This document shows, in pieces, positions 52,933-62,195 of a stretch of 64,000 bases of DNA. The stretch's first letter is position 1, and each line of letters starts with the position of its first letter. A program made the translations under genes and the position numbers. The notes beneath the pieces are model-generated. The model was not told the DNA's origin, ran no database searches, and saw only the letters and a list, made by a program, of their open reading frames with translations. This stretch comes from Gammaproteobacteria bacterium (GTDB lineage Bacteria > Pseudomonadota > Gammaproteobacteria > SZUA-229), in contig JAOUKV010000017.1 of NCBI GenBank assembly GCA_029882355.1, positions 1-64,000 on the forward strand. The letters run 5' to 3'.

Positions 52933-54432
52933 ATGACAGAAGCTAATTCCATTCCTCCTGTTCCTCAGGCACGACGTAAACCTATCGTCATCAATGCCGA
53001 GATCAATCGTGTCATAACTCGCCCGTATATTCCGCACACCGAGGAGCGCATCCGCAATATTATCAACCGCATATTAGATTTGGGTGAAGACGATGCCTGT
53101 ACATTACTGGATGCTGTGCTGAATAATTTTTCTCATCGTCATCGTTATTTCAGAGAAGCGTTACAGCGAAACTTTGATAACGTGGCCAGATATATACCCG
53201 ATGGCTGTACGCTGTCTGAACAACGGGAACTCCTTATTGGTTCCTATTTTACCGCTGAATATTCTGTGGAAGCGGCCGCCCTGTTCAACCCTTCTGTGGT
53301 TCGGGTGGCCAATCTTGAAACTGACCCGGCAGGTGCCTGTCGTTTCATTATGAGTTTTCGAGGTGTCGGTGAAGGACATATCTCATCCATTGAATTTCGT
53401 GGTGGATATATTGATGAAAATACAGATATTTATTTTGACCCGCTGAGTAATCACGTCCGCACGCCGACAATTCATACCGACTCAAGTTATGACCGTGCCC
53501 TGTTTCGATTAAAGCTTCAGGATATTGGCGCCAATAGTAATGTAGCAGACTGGTTACTCGGTGATTTCCCTGACGAATTCACTTTTAGTGAGTTACAGGA
53601 AAGAATTTCATCCCCTTATACGGGTAAAAAAATCCGAGAAAAAGATAAAGAAGAAGCTATTGAAAAAGCCATGTGGATAGCTCGATCCAATTATCACATT
53701 TCATTTCGTGAAGAGCACCCTGTTTCAGAACGAGTGATATTTCCAGTCTCACAATCCGAAAGCCAGGGAATTGAAGATGCCCGCTTTGTACGTTTCATCG
53801 GAGATGATGGCGCGGTGACTTATTATGCTACTTATACTGCGTACAATGGTGAAACCATCCTGCCACAATTGATAGAAACCTGTGATTTTATCAGTTTCAA
53901 GGTTAGTACCCTGAATGGAAAACAGGCGAATGGTAAAGGCATGGCGCTGTTCCCCAGAAAGATTGGTGGCAAATACGTGATGTTGTCACGTCAGGATGGT
54001 GAGAATAATTCAATTATGTTTTCGGACAACTTATATTTCTGGAAAAAATCCGAAATGCTACAAACACCTCGTTTTCCCTATGAGTTTTTTCAGGTTGGCA
54101 ATGGTGGCTCCCCCATTGAAACCGACGAGGGCTGGCTGGTGATTACTCATGGTGTTGGCCCAATGCGAACTTATAGTCTCGGTATTGAATTGCTGGATCT
54201 GGATGATCCAAGCAAAATTATCAGCCGTATTGATGAACCTATTCTAGTACCGAATGAACACGACCGTGAAGGTTATGTGCCAAACGTTGTTTACAGTTGT
54301 GGCGCAATGATTTTTCAGAATGAATTAATTATTCCCTATGCCTCAGCCGACCAGCGCTGTGGTATTGCAACACTGAATATGCCAGCGCTTATGGCCAGAC
54401 TGCTTTACAACAAAAGCGCACAATGGCAATAG
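52933..54432 (+). CDS. GH130-related protein, long form
   Basis: A 499-residue protein. Residues about 1-170 are an N-terminal helical region (RITRPYIPHTEERIRNIINRIL-like start) not found in the short GH130 copy. The rest has GH130 propeller features: GIEDARFVRFIG (catalytic-Asp position), FPRKIGGKYVMLSRQDGEN, GGSPIETDEGWLVITHGVGPM and GYVPNVVYSCGA. Like other large GH130 forms it may act on mannosyl oligosaccharides. It is divergent from the GT4-cupin gene, sharing a 273-bp gap. Confidence 0.85.
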   Translation: MTEANSIPPVPQARRKPIVINAEINRVITRPYIPHTEERIRNIINRILDLGEDDACTLLDAVLNNFSHRHRYFREALQRNFDNVARYIPDGCTLSEQRELLIGSYFTAEYSVEAAALFNPSVVRVANLETDPAGACRFIMSFRGVGEGHISSIEFRGGYIDENTDIYFDPLSNHVRTPTIHTDSSYDRALFRLKLQDIGANSNVADWLLGDFPDEFTFSELQERISSPYTGKKIREKDKEEAIEKAMWIARSNYHISFREEHPVSERVIFPVSQSESQGIEDARFVRFIGDDGAVTYYATYTAYNGETILPQLIETCDFISFKVSTLNGKQANGKGMALFPRKIGGKYVMLSRQDGENNSIMFSDNLYFWKKSEMLQTPRFPYEFFQVGNGGSPIETDEGWLVITHGVGPMRTYSLGIELLDLDDPSKIISRIDEPILVPNEHDREGYVPNVVYSCGAMIFQNELIIPYASADQRCGIATLNMPALMARLLYNKSAQWQ

Positions 54433-54472
54433 CTAATGGTAATAGAATAACGCCAGCGTCAAATTATTTAGA

Positions 54473-56794
54473 TCACTGAGCCAGATTCTTTTCATCCACC
54501 CGTTTGATCTCGCCCCGCCCACGGTGTTTATATATAGCCAATAAAGCCATGAGCCAGCACAAGGTAGATTCAGCACCCTGATTTTCATTGACGCCATGCG
54601 ACATTAATCCGTCTCGACAGCCTCCAGTGGCGTGATCGTAGAGTGAAAGATGCAGTTCGTTTTCGCCCTGATACCAGTTGAGACAGCGGTAGGCATACGT
54701 AATCCATTCTTCGTTACGTGTTAATTTAAATGCATCTATACAGGCATCGATCATCGCAGCTGCCTCAATCGGTTGCTGATCAAACTGTGCCTTATTACCA
54801 CCCCTGGTGTACCAGCCATGATTACCAATTGCGGAAAAATATCGATCCAGATCATCGTGCTGAATTTTTTTCAGCCAATCGAGTGTGCTTAGTGCGGTAT
54901 TAATCATTTCATCATTTTCCAGCCACTGTCCTGACAATAATAATGCCTGCGGTAAACGTGCATTATCGTAGGTCAAGGTCTCCTCACACCAGAGCCAATC
55001 TCCACTGGCATCATTTCTTAACCATTGCATCAACCGCTCTGAAAGTATCCTGCAGGTATTTTCTATCTGGCTACTTTCACGGTTGCTCTTTAGGTAGGCA
55101 TGAATACCAATGATGGTGAAAGCGACAGCTCGTGGTGAGTTAAAATGCTCAACCGCGGGCAAAGCACGTTGGAATAAATCGGCGGCGTGATTGACCTGGC
55201 CTTCATTCCTGCCTAAAGCAACAGCTACGCCCAGCCCCCACAGCGCACGTCCATGAGAATCTTCAGAGCCCTGCTCTTCTATCCAATGACGTTCGTAAGA
55301 CATAAAATTACGAAACAGCCCTGTATCGCTATTGAAAGCATGATCTATAAAACTTAAATAGACAGAAGCAAGCTCATTTAAAGATACGTCTCGTGGCTGA
55401 AAATTCTGAGCGGTAACCACAACAATCAGTGCGCGTGCATTGTCATCAACACAGTAACCATGTTCACGATCGGGCACGGTATATTTAGAATGTTGCAGCA
55501 TGCCCACTCCATCAGTCATGCGCAGCAAATGATCGAGTTTGATTTCCGGTAATGATTGCTGGCGCAAACCGAGCGGACCCAGACCAAATCCTGGTACAGA
55601 TTTACGTAGGCGATGCTGTCGTGATTGTTCGAATGTTTCGATGTAACGGCTAGCGACATTACTCCAGATCATCTGCCTTCCGTATTCATAGGCTTTACGC
55701 TGTATGAGGCGAAGCTCATCAGGATTATCCAGCAAATCGATAACATCGCTGGCGAGCTGAGCATGATCACGGAATGGAATCAGCCTGCCCCGACCGTCCT
55801 CGAGTAACTCTTCTGCATGCCAGTAAGGTGTGGAAATTATGGCTTTGCCCATACCCAGAGCATAAGCAAGCGTACCGGAGATAATCTGAGCCTCGTTCAA
55901 ATATGGCGTGATATAAATATCAGATGCACCAACAAACTCCAGCAGATCTTCGTCCGTCACAAAATGATTATGAAAAATCACATGGTCCTCAACACCGAGC
56001 TTTTTCGCATGCAGGTGAAGACCAATTCTGTAATCCTCTCCCTGTTCTGCCTGGAGGTGCGGATGAGTAGCGCCAACCACCATATAAATAACATCCGGGT
56101 GGATTTTCAGTATTTCTGGCAGAGCATCGATCACCACCTCGATACCTTTACCGGGTGAAAGTAGTCCTAATGTGAGCATTACTTTCTTTCCGGATACACC
56201 AAATTTATCTTTATAAGTTGCAGACTCAAGCAGAGGTACATCAGGAATACCATGATGAATCAGAACAATTTTTTCAGCGTCCACCTCATAGATGTCTCGT
56301 AAAAATTCAACTGAGCGCTCACTCATCACCACTAACCGATCAGACAGGTCGGCCAGTTGTTTGATGATATGTCGCTCCCTATTACCAGGGTTCTTCAAAA
56401 TGGTATGCAACGTAGTCACAATCGGCATTTTAAGATCGCTAAGCAATTCGAGGATGAAGCTGCCTCGCTGACCACCGAATATGCCGTATTCATGCTGAAC
56501 ACAGACTACATCAATCTGGTTGAGGTTGAGCTGGTCGGCAACCATGCTGTAATCCCTGAGATGATCCTGATTGATTTCGAGCCGTACCTGTGGCGGATAA
56601 TCATAACCTTCTGGTCGGTCACTCATCGCAACTGCCCAGCAGTCTGTATGAGCTGCTTTAAGTGCGATTGAATCAAGAAGATGCGTGGTGAACGTAGCGA
56701 TACCACAGAGTCTGGGCATGTGATTACCGATCAGAACGATAGAGTTCAGTACTTTGTTTTCTGGATGGTTACCAGACTCGCTGTGATTATCCAT
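54473..56794 (-). CDS. GT4 glycosyltransferase with C-terminal helical glycosidase-like domain
   Basis: A 773-residue protein. Residues about 17-400 are a GT4 transferase (IGNHMPRLCGIATFTTHLLDS, GLLSPGKGIEVVIDAL, NEAQIISGTLAYALGMGKAI). Residues about 415-760 are all-helical with repeated Trp-containing blocks (GYCVDDNARALIV, EDSHGRALWGLGVA, WLWCEETLTYDNARLPQALL, ENQGAESTLCWL), resembling an (alpha/alpha)6 barrel seen in glycosidases and epimerases. It is convergent with the long GH130 gene. Together with the neighbours it suggests synthesis and phosphorolysis of a mannose-containing glycan. Confidence 0.85.
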   Translation of the reverse strand: MDNHSESGNHPENKVLNSIVLIGNHMPRLCGIATFTTHLLDSIALKAAHTDCWAVAMSDRPEGYDYPPQVRLEINQDHLRDYSMVADQLNLNQIDVVCVQHEYGIFGGQRGSFILELLSDLKMPIVTTLHTILKNPGNRERHIIKQLADLSDRLVVMSERSVEFLRDIYEVDAEKIVLIHHGIPDVPLLESATYKDKFGVSGKKVMLTLGLLSPGKGIEVVIDALPEILKIHPDVIYMVVGATHPHLQAEQGEDYRIGLHLHAKKLGVEDHVIFHNHFVTDEDLLEFVGASDIYITPYLNEAQIISGTLAYALGMGKAIISTPYWHAEELLEDGRGRLIPFRDHAQLASDVIDLLDNPDELRLIQRKAYEYGRQMIWSNVASRYIETFEQSRQHRLRKSVPGFGLGPLGLRQQSLPEIKLDHLLRMTDGVGMLQHSKYTVPDREHGYCVDDNARALIVVVTAQNFQPRDVSLNELASVYLSFIDHAFNSDTGLFRNFMSYERHWIEEQGSEDSHGRALWGLGVAVALGRNEGQVNHAADLFQRALPAVEHFNSPRAVAFTIIGIHAYLKSNRESSQIENTCRILSERLMQWLRNDASGDWLWCEETLTYDNARLPQALLLSGQWLENDEMINTALSTLDWLKKIQHDDLDRYFSAIGNHGWYTRGGNKAQFDQQPIEAAAMIDACIDAFKLTRNEEWITYAYRCLNWYQGENELHLSLYDHATGGCRDGLMSHGVNENQGAESTLCWLMALLAIYKHRGRGEIKRVDEKNLAQ

Positions 56795-56937
56795 AAGCGT
56801 TATTTACCGTTATTGGCATTAGTCTTGCAAATACATCCGATCAAGCATCAGATATCAGAAATGTAATGATTTGAATCAGTAAACAATTGATATTTTACAG
56901 TTTCAACTAAATTTTTTATTTAGCCTATTCGTACTTG

Positions 56938-58110
56938 ATGTATGATGATGAAAGTATTTATAACATATATCGCAATGTTAAGTCATTGTTCAGGACATTC
57001 GAAAATGGAGTCAGAGCATTGTTTTTTCAGACTGATCAATTGCAACATCTACTAAGCGCCTTATCGTCAAAAGGTTATAACTGCATTGGGCCTCAGGTCA
57101 GGGATGATGCAATCATCTACGACGAACTCCATGCTATCGATCAACTGCCTCAGGGTTTCAATGACCAGCAGGCACCGGGAAGTTATACGTTAAGCAGGAA
57201 CAATTCTACAAAATTTTTCGACTGGGCCAATGGCCCACAGGCAATCAAGCCAAATCTATTTTCACCGCGTGAAAAAATCTGGCAGTCAGAACAGGCCGCT
57301 GACGGTGCAATCTCTTTTAACACCACAGAACCTGATCCCAGACCAATAGCCATTATCGGCGCACGAGCCTGCGACGTTGCCGCCATGAAAATTCAGGATC
57401 AGCATTTTCTTGAACAGGAATTTATCGACCCTTATTACAAAACACGACGGGAAAGTTTATTGGTCGTTGCCGTCAACTGTAGCCACCCTGCCGACACCTG
57501 TTTTTGCTATTCCACTGGCGATGGGCCTTTTGTTGATGATGGTGCCGACATTGTGCTAACAGAATTAAACCAGGGTTTTTTAATTGATACGTACACCGAT
57601 CAGGGCAAAGAAATACTCAAGGCACTGACTCTGCTAGAGAGTACTAGTGAACATATTGAACAGGCCGAATCGATTAAAGCGAAAGCTTCGGCGCAAAAAC
57701 GTAGCCTGCCTGCATTTGAAATTAAAACGCGTTTGTTCAATGAGCTAAACAATGATGCCTGGCATGAAATTGCGACTAAATGTTTAAGCTGCGGAAACTG
57801 CACCTCGGTCTGCCCTACCTGTTTTTGTCATAGTGAAACTGAAGTGCCCGAACTCGATGGAAAATCATCGACCCATTATCGGCAATGGGATTCGTGTTTT
57901 TCTCAGGGCCACAGTTATATTCACGGCATCACCATTCGCAGCGAAACCAGTCAACGATATCGTCAGTGGTTAACACACAAGTTTGCAAGCTGGCACGAAC
58001 AGTATGGCCGCTCGGGCTGTGTCGGTTGCGGTCGTTGCATCACATGGTGTCCTGTTGGTATCGATGTCACCGAATCCTTGAAAAATTTTGAGGAAAGACG
58101 CCGTGATTAA
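56938..58110 (+). CDS. hydB: Group 3b hydrogenase beta subunit (iron-sulfur, HydB)
   Basis: A 390-residue iron-sulfur subunit. VRDDAIIYDEL near the start and the block RPIAIIGARACDVAAMKIQDQHF are typical of the 4Fe-4S dicluster subunit of sulfhydrogenase-type enzymes. The C-terminal third has two ferredoxin clusters: CLSCGNCTSVCPTCFCH and CVGCGRCITWCPVGID. It passes electrons between the hydrogenase and the flavin subunit. The gene opens the hydB-G-D-A operon and overlaps the next by 8 bp. A TTG one codon earlier is an alternative start. Confidence 0.9.
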   Translation: MYDDESIYNIYRNVKSLFRTFENGVRALFFQTDQLQHLLSALSSKGYNCIGPQVRDDAIIYDELHAIDQLPQGFNDQQAPGSYTLSRNNSTKFFDWANGPQAIKPNLFSPREKIWQSEQAADGAISFNTTEPDPRPIAIIGARACDVAAMKIQDQHFLEQEFIDPYYKTRRESLLVVAVNCSHPADTCFCYSTGDGPFVDDGADIVLTELNQGFLIDTYTDQGKEILKALTLLESTSEHIEQAESIKAKASAQKRSLPAFEIKTRLFNELNNDAWHEIATKCLSCGNCTSVCPTCFCHSETEVPELDGKSSTHYRQWDSCFSQGHSYIHGITIRSETSQRYRQWLTHKFASWHEQYGRSGCVGCGRCITWCPVGIDVTESLKNFEERRRD

Positions 58111-58936
58111 CCCTTACGAACCTCAGGAAGCGATTATTCTTGATCGTATTCAGGAAGCCTCTAACCTGTTCACCTTGCGATTAAATTTTACCGACCCGGA
58201 AATTCAGAATGCCTACGAATTTGAACCCGGACAGTTCAATATGCTGTATTTATACGGGGTCGGTGAAGTAGCTATTTCAATCGTATCTGATCCTGAATGC
58301 AGCCATATTATTGATCACACCATTCGTATTGTAGGTCGTGTAACTAGAGGTATAGCCAATCTTAAAAAAGGTGATCGTATTGGTTTGCGTGGGCCTTATG
58401 GCCGTGGTTGGCCAATGCTCGAATCAAAACAAAAAGATGTTGTGGTGGTCACCGGTGGTCTGGGTTGTGCGCCGGTAGTTTCGGTTATTAATTATATTGA
58501 ACAGCGGCGCGAGGAATTTGGTCACCTGAACATTGTGCAGGGCGTTAAACACACCGCTGATTTCATCTGGAAGCATCGCTATGATAACTGGCGTGAAATG
58601 CCAGACACTAAAGTGCTACTCGCCGCTGATGTCGGCGAAGCATTATGGCCATGGCACGTTGGTCCGGTCACTTCGCTTTTTGACCAGCTTGAATTTGATC
58701 CGAATAATGTATCGGTAATGATGTGCGGCCCCGAAGGTATGATGCGAGTAGTTTGTGATCACATGCTGGATAAAAGCGTGCCGGCATCACAACTTTTTTT
58801 GTCGATGGAAAGAAACATGCAATGTGCCGTCGGGCATTGTGGCCATTGCCAGTACGGCAGCAAGTTTATCTGTAAAGACGGCCCGGTATTTAGTTACGAG
58901 AAGATTCGTGATTTATTTGAGACCAAAGGTTTTTGA
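58103..58936 (+). CDS. hydG: Group 3b hydrogenase gamma subunit (FAD/NAD(P)-binding, HydG)
   Basis: A 277-residue ferredoxin-NADP-reductase-type protein. FEPGQFNMLYLYGVGEVAISI is the FAD site, VVVVTGGLGCAPVVSVINYIE the NAD(P) phosphate loop, MMCGPEGMMR the nucleotide site, and CAVGHCGHCQYGSKFICKDGPVF a [2Fe-2S] cluster of four Cys. The GTG at 58103 has GAGGAA 7 nt upstream and overlaps hydB by 8 bp; a TTG at 58088 is the longer option. It couples H2 to NAD(P)H. Confidence 0.92.
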   Translation: MINPYEPQEAIILDRIQEASNLFTLRLNFTDPEIQNAYEFEPGQFNMLYLYGVGEVAISIVSDPECSHIIDHTIRIVGRVTRGIANLKKGDRIGLRGPYGRGWPMLESKQKDVVVVTGGLGCAPVVSVINYIEQRREEFGHLNIVQGVKHTADFIWKHRYDNWREMPDTKVLLAADVGEALWPWHVGPVTSLFDQLEFDPNNVSVMMCGPEGMMRVVCDHMLDKSVPASQLFLSMERNMQCAVGHCGHCQYGSKFICKDGPVFSYEKIRDLFETKGF

Positions 58937-58937
58937 T

Positions 58938-59714
58938 ATGAGCAAACCAACCGTTGCAGTTCATAAATTCAGCTCCTGTGATGGCTGTCAACTGGCGCTG
59001 ATTAATCTGGGCGAACCTTTGCTGGTATTGACTGAGCTGGTCGATATTCTTCACTTTGCCGAGGCCGGCCCAGTCGATGAAGATGCCAAAGTTGATATCG
59101 CCATTATCGAAGGCAGCATATCCGCCTCACACGATATCGAACGCATCAAAAAAATTCGTGACAACAGCACCTACTTAATTACCATCGGTGCCTGCGCAAC
59201 GTCTGGCGGCATACAGGCGCTACGCAATATGGCAGACACCAATCAATGGATTGCAGGCATCTACGCCAATCCATCGGTCATTGACACTTTAGACAACAGC
59301 TCAGCGATTAAAGACTACGTCAATGTTGACCTTGAATTATGGGGTTGCCCTGTCAGTCAACGACAAATCATCAATGCCATACGCGCCCTACTATTTGGCG
59401 TCATGCCGGTTGAGGAACACGACAAAATTTGCATGGAATGCAAACGCCATCAAACAGTTTGCGTGATGGTGACGAAAGGTGAACCCTGCATGGGGCCAGT
59501 AACGCGCACCGGCTGCGGTGCACTCTGCCCCAGTGTCGGACGAGACTGTTACGGCTGTTACGGCCCGGCAGAAAATCCGAATACACAGGCCATGGCCAAT
59601 CGACTAGAAGGGCTTGGACTGGTCAGCGATGAAGTCGCCCGACGCTTTCTGTTCATCAACAGTGGCGCCGATGCATTTCATCAACAGGGCTTGCTTAGTA
59701 AGGAGACGGATTAA
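58938..59714 (+). CDS. hydD: Group 3b hydrogenase delta (small) subunit HydD
   Basis: A 258-residue [NiFe] small subunit starting MSKPTVAVHKFSSCDGCQLALINL, with the proximal cluster CxxC. IGACATSGGIQALRN and ELWGCPVSQRQIINAI supply the other proximal ligands, and the C-terminal cysteines (CMECKRHQTVC, GPVTRTGCGALCPSVGRDCYGCYG) the further clusters. No Tat signal, so a cytosolic enzyme. It begins 1 bp after hydG and ends directly at the ATG of the large subunit. Confidence 0.95.
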   Translation: MSKPTVAVHKFSSCDGCQLALINLGEPLLVLTELVDILHFAEAGPVDEDAKVDIAIIEGSISASHDIERIKKIRDNSTYLITIGACATSGGIQALRNMADTNQWIAGIYANPSVIDTLDNSSAIKDYVNVDLELWGCPVSQRQIINAIRALLFGVMPVEEHDKICMECKRHQTVCVMVTKGEPCMGPVTRTGCGALCPSVGRDCYGCYGPAENPNTQAMANRLEGLGLVSDEVARRFLFINSGADAFHQQGLLSKETD

Positions 59715-61478
59715 ATGTCAACCGATACCATCAAAATTAACGTCCCCATACTCACGCGTGTTGAAGGTGAAGGTGCACTCGATTTAACCATCGAAGACCA
59801 GAAAATCACCAAGCTTAATTTGCGCATCTACGAACCACCACGTTACTTCGAAAAATTTCTCGAAGGCCGTAACTATTACGACGTGCCCGATACCGTCGCC
59901 AGAATTTGCGGTATCTGCCCCGTCGCATATCAGATGAGCGCATCACACGCGATTGAATCGATATTTGATGTCGAAATCACACCCTGGATTCGCGCCATGC
60001 GTCGCCTGTTCTATTGCGGTGAATGGTTACAGAGTCATGCTCTGCATATTCATTTATTGGCTGTACCCGATTTTCTCGGCTTTAACAGCGTTATTGAAAT
60101 GTCTGCAAAATATGGTGACGAAGTTCGCCGTGGTTTAAAACTGCAGGCGCTGGGTAATGATCTTATTGCCCTGTTTGGTGCGCGTTCTGTTCACCCCGTC
60201 GGTGCCAAGATCGGCGGCTTTAGCAAATCGCCTAATCAGAAAGATGTCGACGAATTATTGCAGCGTGTCACAAAGGCAAAGCAGGATTCGATTGATTTAA
60301 TTCACTGGCTGGATACGCTGGAGCTACCGGAAGATAATCAGGACTTTGTCTCCGTTGCTTTGCACCATGATGATGAATATCCGCTCAATGAAGGTCGCTT
60401 AATCAGCGACCATGGACTCGATATCCCCATCAGTAAATTCGAAAAACATTTTAAGGAAATGCATGTCGATCACAGCACCGCCCTGCATTGCCTGTTAGAT
60501 GGCAAGCCCTACCTGGTTGGGCCGCTGGCAAGAGTTAATTTAAATGCAGCTCAACTACCCGACGACACTAAAGCCATCATGCACAACCTTAAAACGCGCT
60601 TCCCTTCGAAGAACATGTTCCACAGCATTATTGCACGCGCCATTGAAATTCACTTCACCCTGATTGAAGCCGAAGAACTGCTGGTGAATTATGATTATAC
60701 CAATGAACCTTGCATGACATTTAAACCAAAGTCAGGCACCGGCTACGGCTGCACCGAAGCACCCCGCGGCATACTCTGGCACCGTTATGATATGGACAAA
60801 CACGGTTGCGTTAAAAAAGCCGTCATCGTACCACCCACCAGCCAGAACCAGCCGCGTATCGAACAGGACTTACAAAACTCGCTAATCAAGTTTGGTCTGG
60901 ACAATGAAAAAAAAGATTTACAACTGCACGCAGAAAAAGTCATCCGCAATTACGATCCCTGTATTTCCTGTGCAACACATTTTCTTAATCTTAATTTAAT
61001 TCGTGACGGTGTTGTTGAGCAGAGTGGGAAAAAAGAAACCTTGTTTAATAACGTTAATTTAAATAAAACCGCCATCATCGGCATCGGCTCACCCAATGAT
61101 GGCGATAAACTCGGCTGGCAGGTAATTGATAAGTTACAAAATGACAAACGTATTAGCGAATTAAAAAAGAAAGGCCTGAGCTTATTTAAACTTGATAGAC
61201 CTGGTGTTCTTCTAGGTGAAAGCATTAAAGATTATGAACATGTATTGATTATTGATGCCATCAAGCCAGGTACGACGACTGCTTCTTTTATATTTATCGA
61301 TGGTAAGCAGGTAAATTCAACCTCCTCCCAGCTCTCCAGTCATGAAACAGGCGTTATTGAATCCATGGGCTTGCTTAAAGCCTTAGAGTTATTACCGGAG
61401 GAACTGGTATTAATTGGTGTTTCTAAAATAAGTGACGAGTTGCTAGAAAAAATACTAGAGCTGATCAAAATACGTTGA
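59715..61478 (+). CDS. hydA: Group 3b hydrogenase alpha (large) subunit fused to an M52 maturation protease
   Basis: A 587-residue protein. Residues 1-425 are the [NiFe] large subunit: L1 motif RICGIC (63-68) and L2 motif DPCISCATH (414-422), the four Ni-Fe cysteines. Normally a protease cuts just after this His. Here the frame runs on through a 28-residue linker into residues 451-587: KTAIIGIGSPNDGDKLGW, LIIDAIKPG, LSSHETG, the M52 (HycI/HybD) fold with metal-ligand positions Asp464, Asp514, His543. A self-processing precursor is inferred. No stop or Met separates the parts; a TTG at 61041 could give a free protease. Confidence 0.9.
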   Translation: MSTDTIKINVPILTRVEGEGALDLTIEDQKITKLNLRIYEPPRYFEKFLEGRNYYDVPDTVARICGICPVAYQMSASHAIESIFDVEITPWIRAMRRLFYCGEWLQSHALHIHLLAVPDFLGFNSVIEMSAKYGDEVRRGLKLQALGNDLIALFGARSVHPVGAKIGGFSKSPNQKDVDELLQRVTKAKQDSIDLIHWLDTLELPEDNQDFVSVALHHDDEYPLNEGRLISDHGLDIPISKFEKHFKEMHVDHSTALHCLLDGKPYLVGPLARVNLNAAQLPDDTKAIMHNLKTRFPSKNMFHSIIARAIEIHFTLIEAEELLVNYDYTNEPCMTFKPKSGTGYGCTEAPRGILWHRYDMDKHGCVKKAVIVPPTSQNQPRIEQDLQNSLIKFGLDNEKKDLQLHAEKVIRNYDPCISCATHFLNLNLIRDGVVEQSGKKETLFNNVNLNKTAIIGIGSPNDGDKLGWQVIDKLQNDKRISELKKKGLSLFKLDRPGVLLGESIKDYEHVLIIDAIKPGTTTASFIFIDGKQVNSTSSQLSSHETGVIESMGLLKALELLPEELVLIGVSKISDELLEKILELIKIR

Positions 61479-61546
61479 ATTATTCATAATTGAGCCCATG
61501 CCTGATCCGTGTTATAAATATTCACAAACTACAAGGAGCATAGAGC

Positions 61547-61639
61547 ATGTTCGAAGGAAGAAACTACAAGACCTTAGTTAACCTGATATGCGGATTCCGT
61601 CTATCACGTTATTTGGGGTTTCCGTATAACATACGTTAG
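61547..61639 (+). CDS. Possible 30-aa peptide ORF running into an attC site
   Basis: ATG at 61547 has AAGGAG 9 nt upstream and the frame reads MFEGRNYKTLVNLICGF, continuing through the attC-like site to a TAG in its R' box. The latter half is just the translation of the attC. It may be a small cassette-borne peptide or a chance reading frame. Only the ribosome site supports it. Confidence 0.35.
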   Translation: MFEGRNYKTLVNLICGFRLSRYLGFPYNIR

Positions 61640-61641
61640 GG
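61576..61641 (+). other. attC-like recombination site 1
   Basis: R'' box AGTTAAC (61576-61582) and R' box GTTAGGG (61635-61641) flank inner arms TATGCGGATTCC and GGTTTCCGTATAA, which pair with a few mismatches, as in integron attC sites. The predicted crossover is after G61635. It sits about 100 bp after the hydrogenase operon and opens the cassette run. Confidence 0.6.
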
Positions 61642-61651
61642 TATAAAAACA

Positions 61652-62089
61652 TTGACAGACAGAAATTCAAATGAATTTATTGGTCGTTATACGCGGTTCG
61701 CGTTAGCTAAAAAAACGTATTCTGAAATCGCTAATACAATTGCATCATTTGATGAAGAAAAAAGGATACAGCTTAAAATAGCAATTTTTGTATTTGCGAT
61801 ACTAATAGCATTTTTTGCCTCATCTATATTTTATATAGGCTGTGTAAAACCTTGGAACCACTTTGTAGGCTACCATCATGGATCAATTACAGGTTTACAC
61901 AAAGACTCCTGTACGAACAAAAAGTATTTTTATATGCGCACTGAAATAAATAATGATAATGTTATGGTTCAACTAAATTGTAGCAGTGGTCACAAAACTG
62001 GTGATACAGTTACAATAGCAGAGTACAAATGGAATGATAATTTAACAACATACAAGGAAGCAGAAACTATATGCCTACTAAAACCCTAA
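61652..62089 (+). CDS. Cassette gene 1: membrane-anchored protein of unknown function
   Basis: A 145-residue protein with a TTG start 11 bp after the first attC-like site, as usual in cassettes. A charged N-terminus leads to one TM (QLKIAIFVFAILIAFFASSIFYIG, about 57-80) and an extracytoplasmic part with four Cys (one near the TM exit, DSCTNK, LNCSSG, ETICLL). Codon use is AT-rich compared with the hydrogenase genes. The stop codon lies inside the R'' box of the following attC. No family recognised. Confidence 0.65.
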   Translation: MTDRNSNEFIGRYTRFALAKKTYSEIANTIASFDEEKRIQLKIAIFVFAILIAFFASSIFYIGCVKPWNHFVGYHHGSITGLHKDSCTNKKYFYMRTEINNDNVMVQLNCSSGHKTGDTVTIAEYKWNDNLTTYKEAETICLLKP

Positions 62090-62173
62090 CAAATCAATCA
62101 AGCTCGCCCACAAAAAGCGTGGGCTGGGACTAGGCGATACAGCCCGCCGCGCCCCTTATTTCAAACGTTAGCA
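62084..62173 (+). other. attC site 2
   Basis: R'' is CCCTAAC (62084-62090) and R' is GTTAGCA (62167-62173). Between them are GCCCAC...GTGGGC and GGGCTG...CAGCCC stems and the L-box region TTATTTCAAAC. It is about 88% identical to the next site (62740-62829), as expected of sites from one integron platform. Confidence 0.85.
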
Positions 62174-62195
62174 CTTATAACAAGGAGAAAAAGAA

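Noticed and set aside
61041-61478. A separate protease gene starting at an internal TTG instead of a fusion
   Set aside because: TTG at 61041 has a purine-rich upstream stretch, but no stop separates it from the large subunit, so the fusion product must be made; internal initiation may occur in addition.
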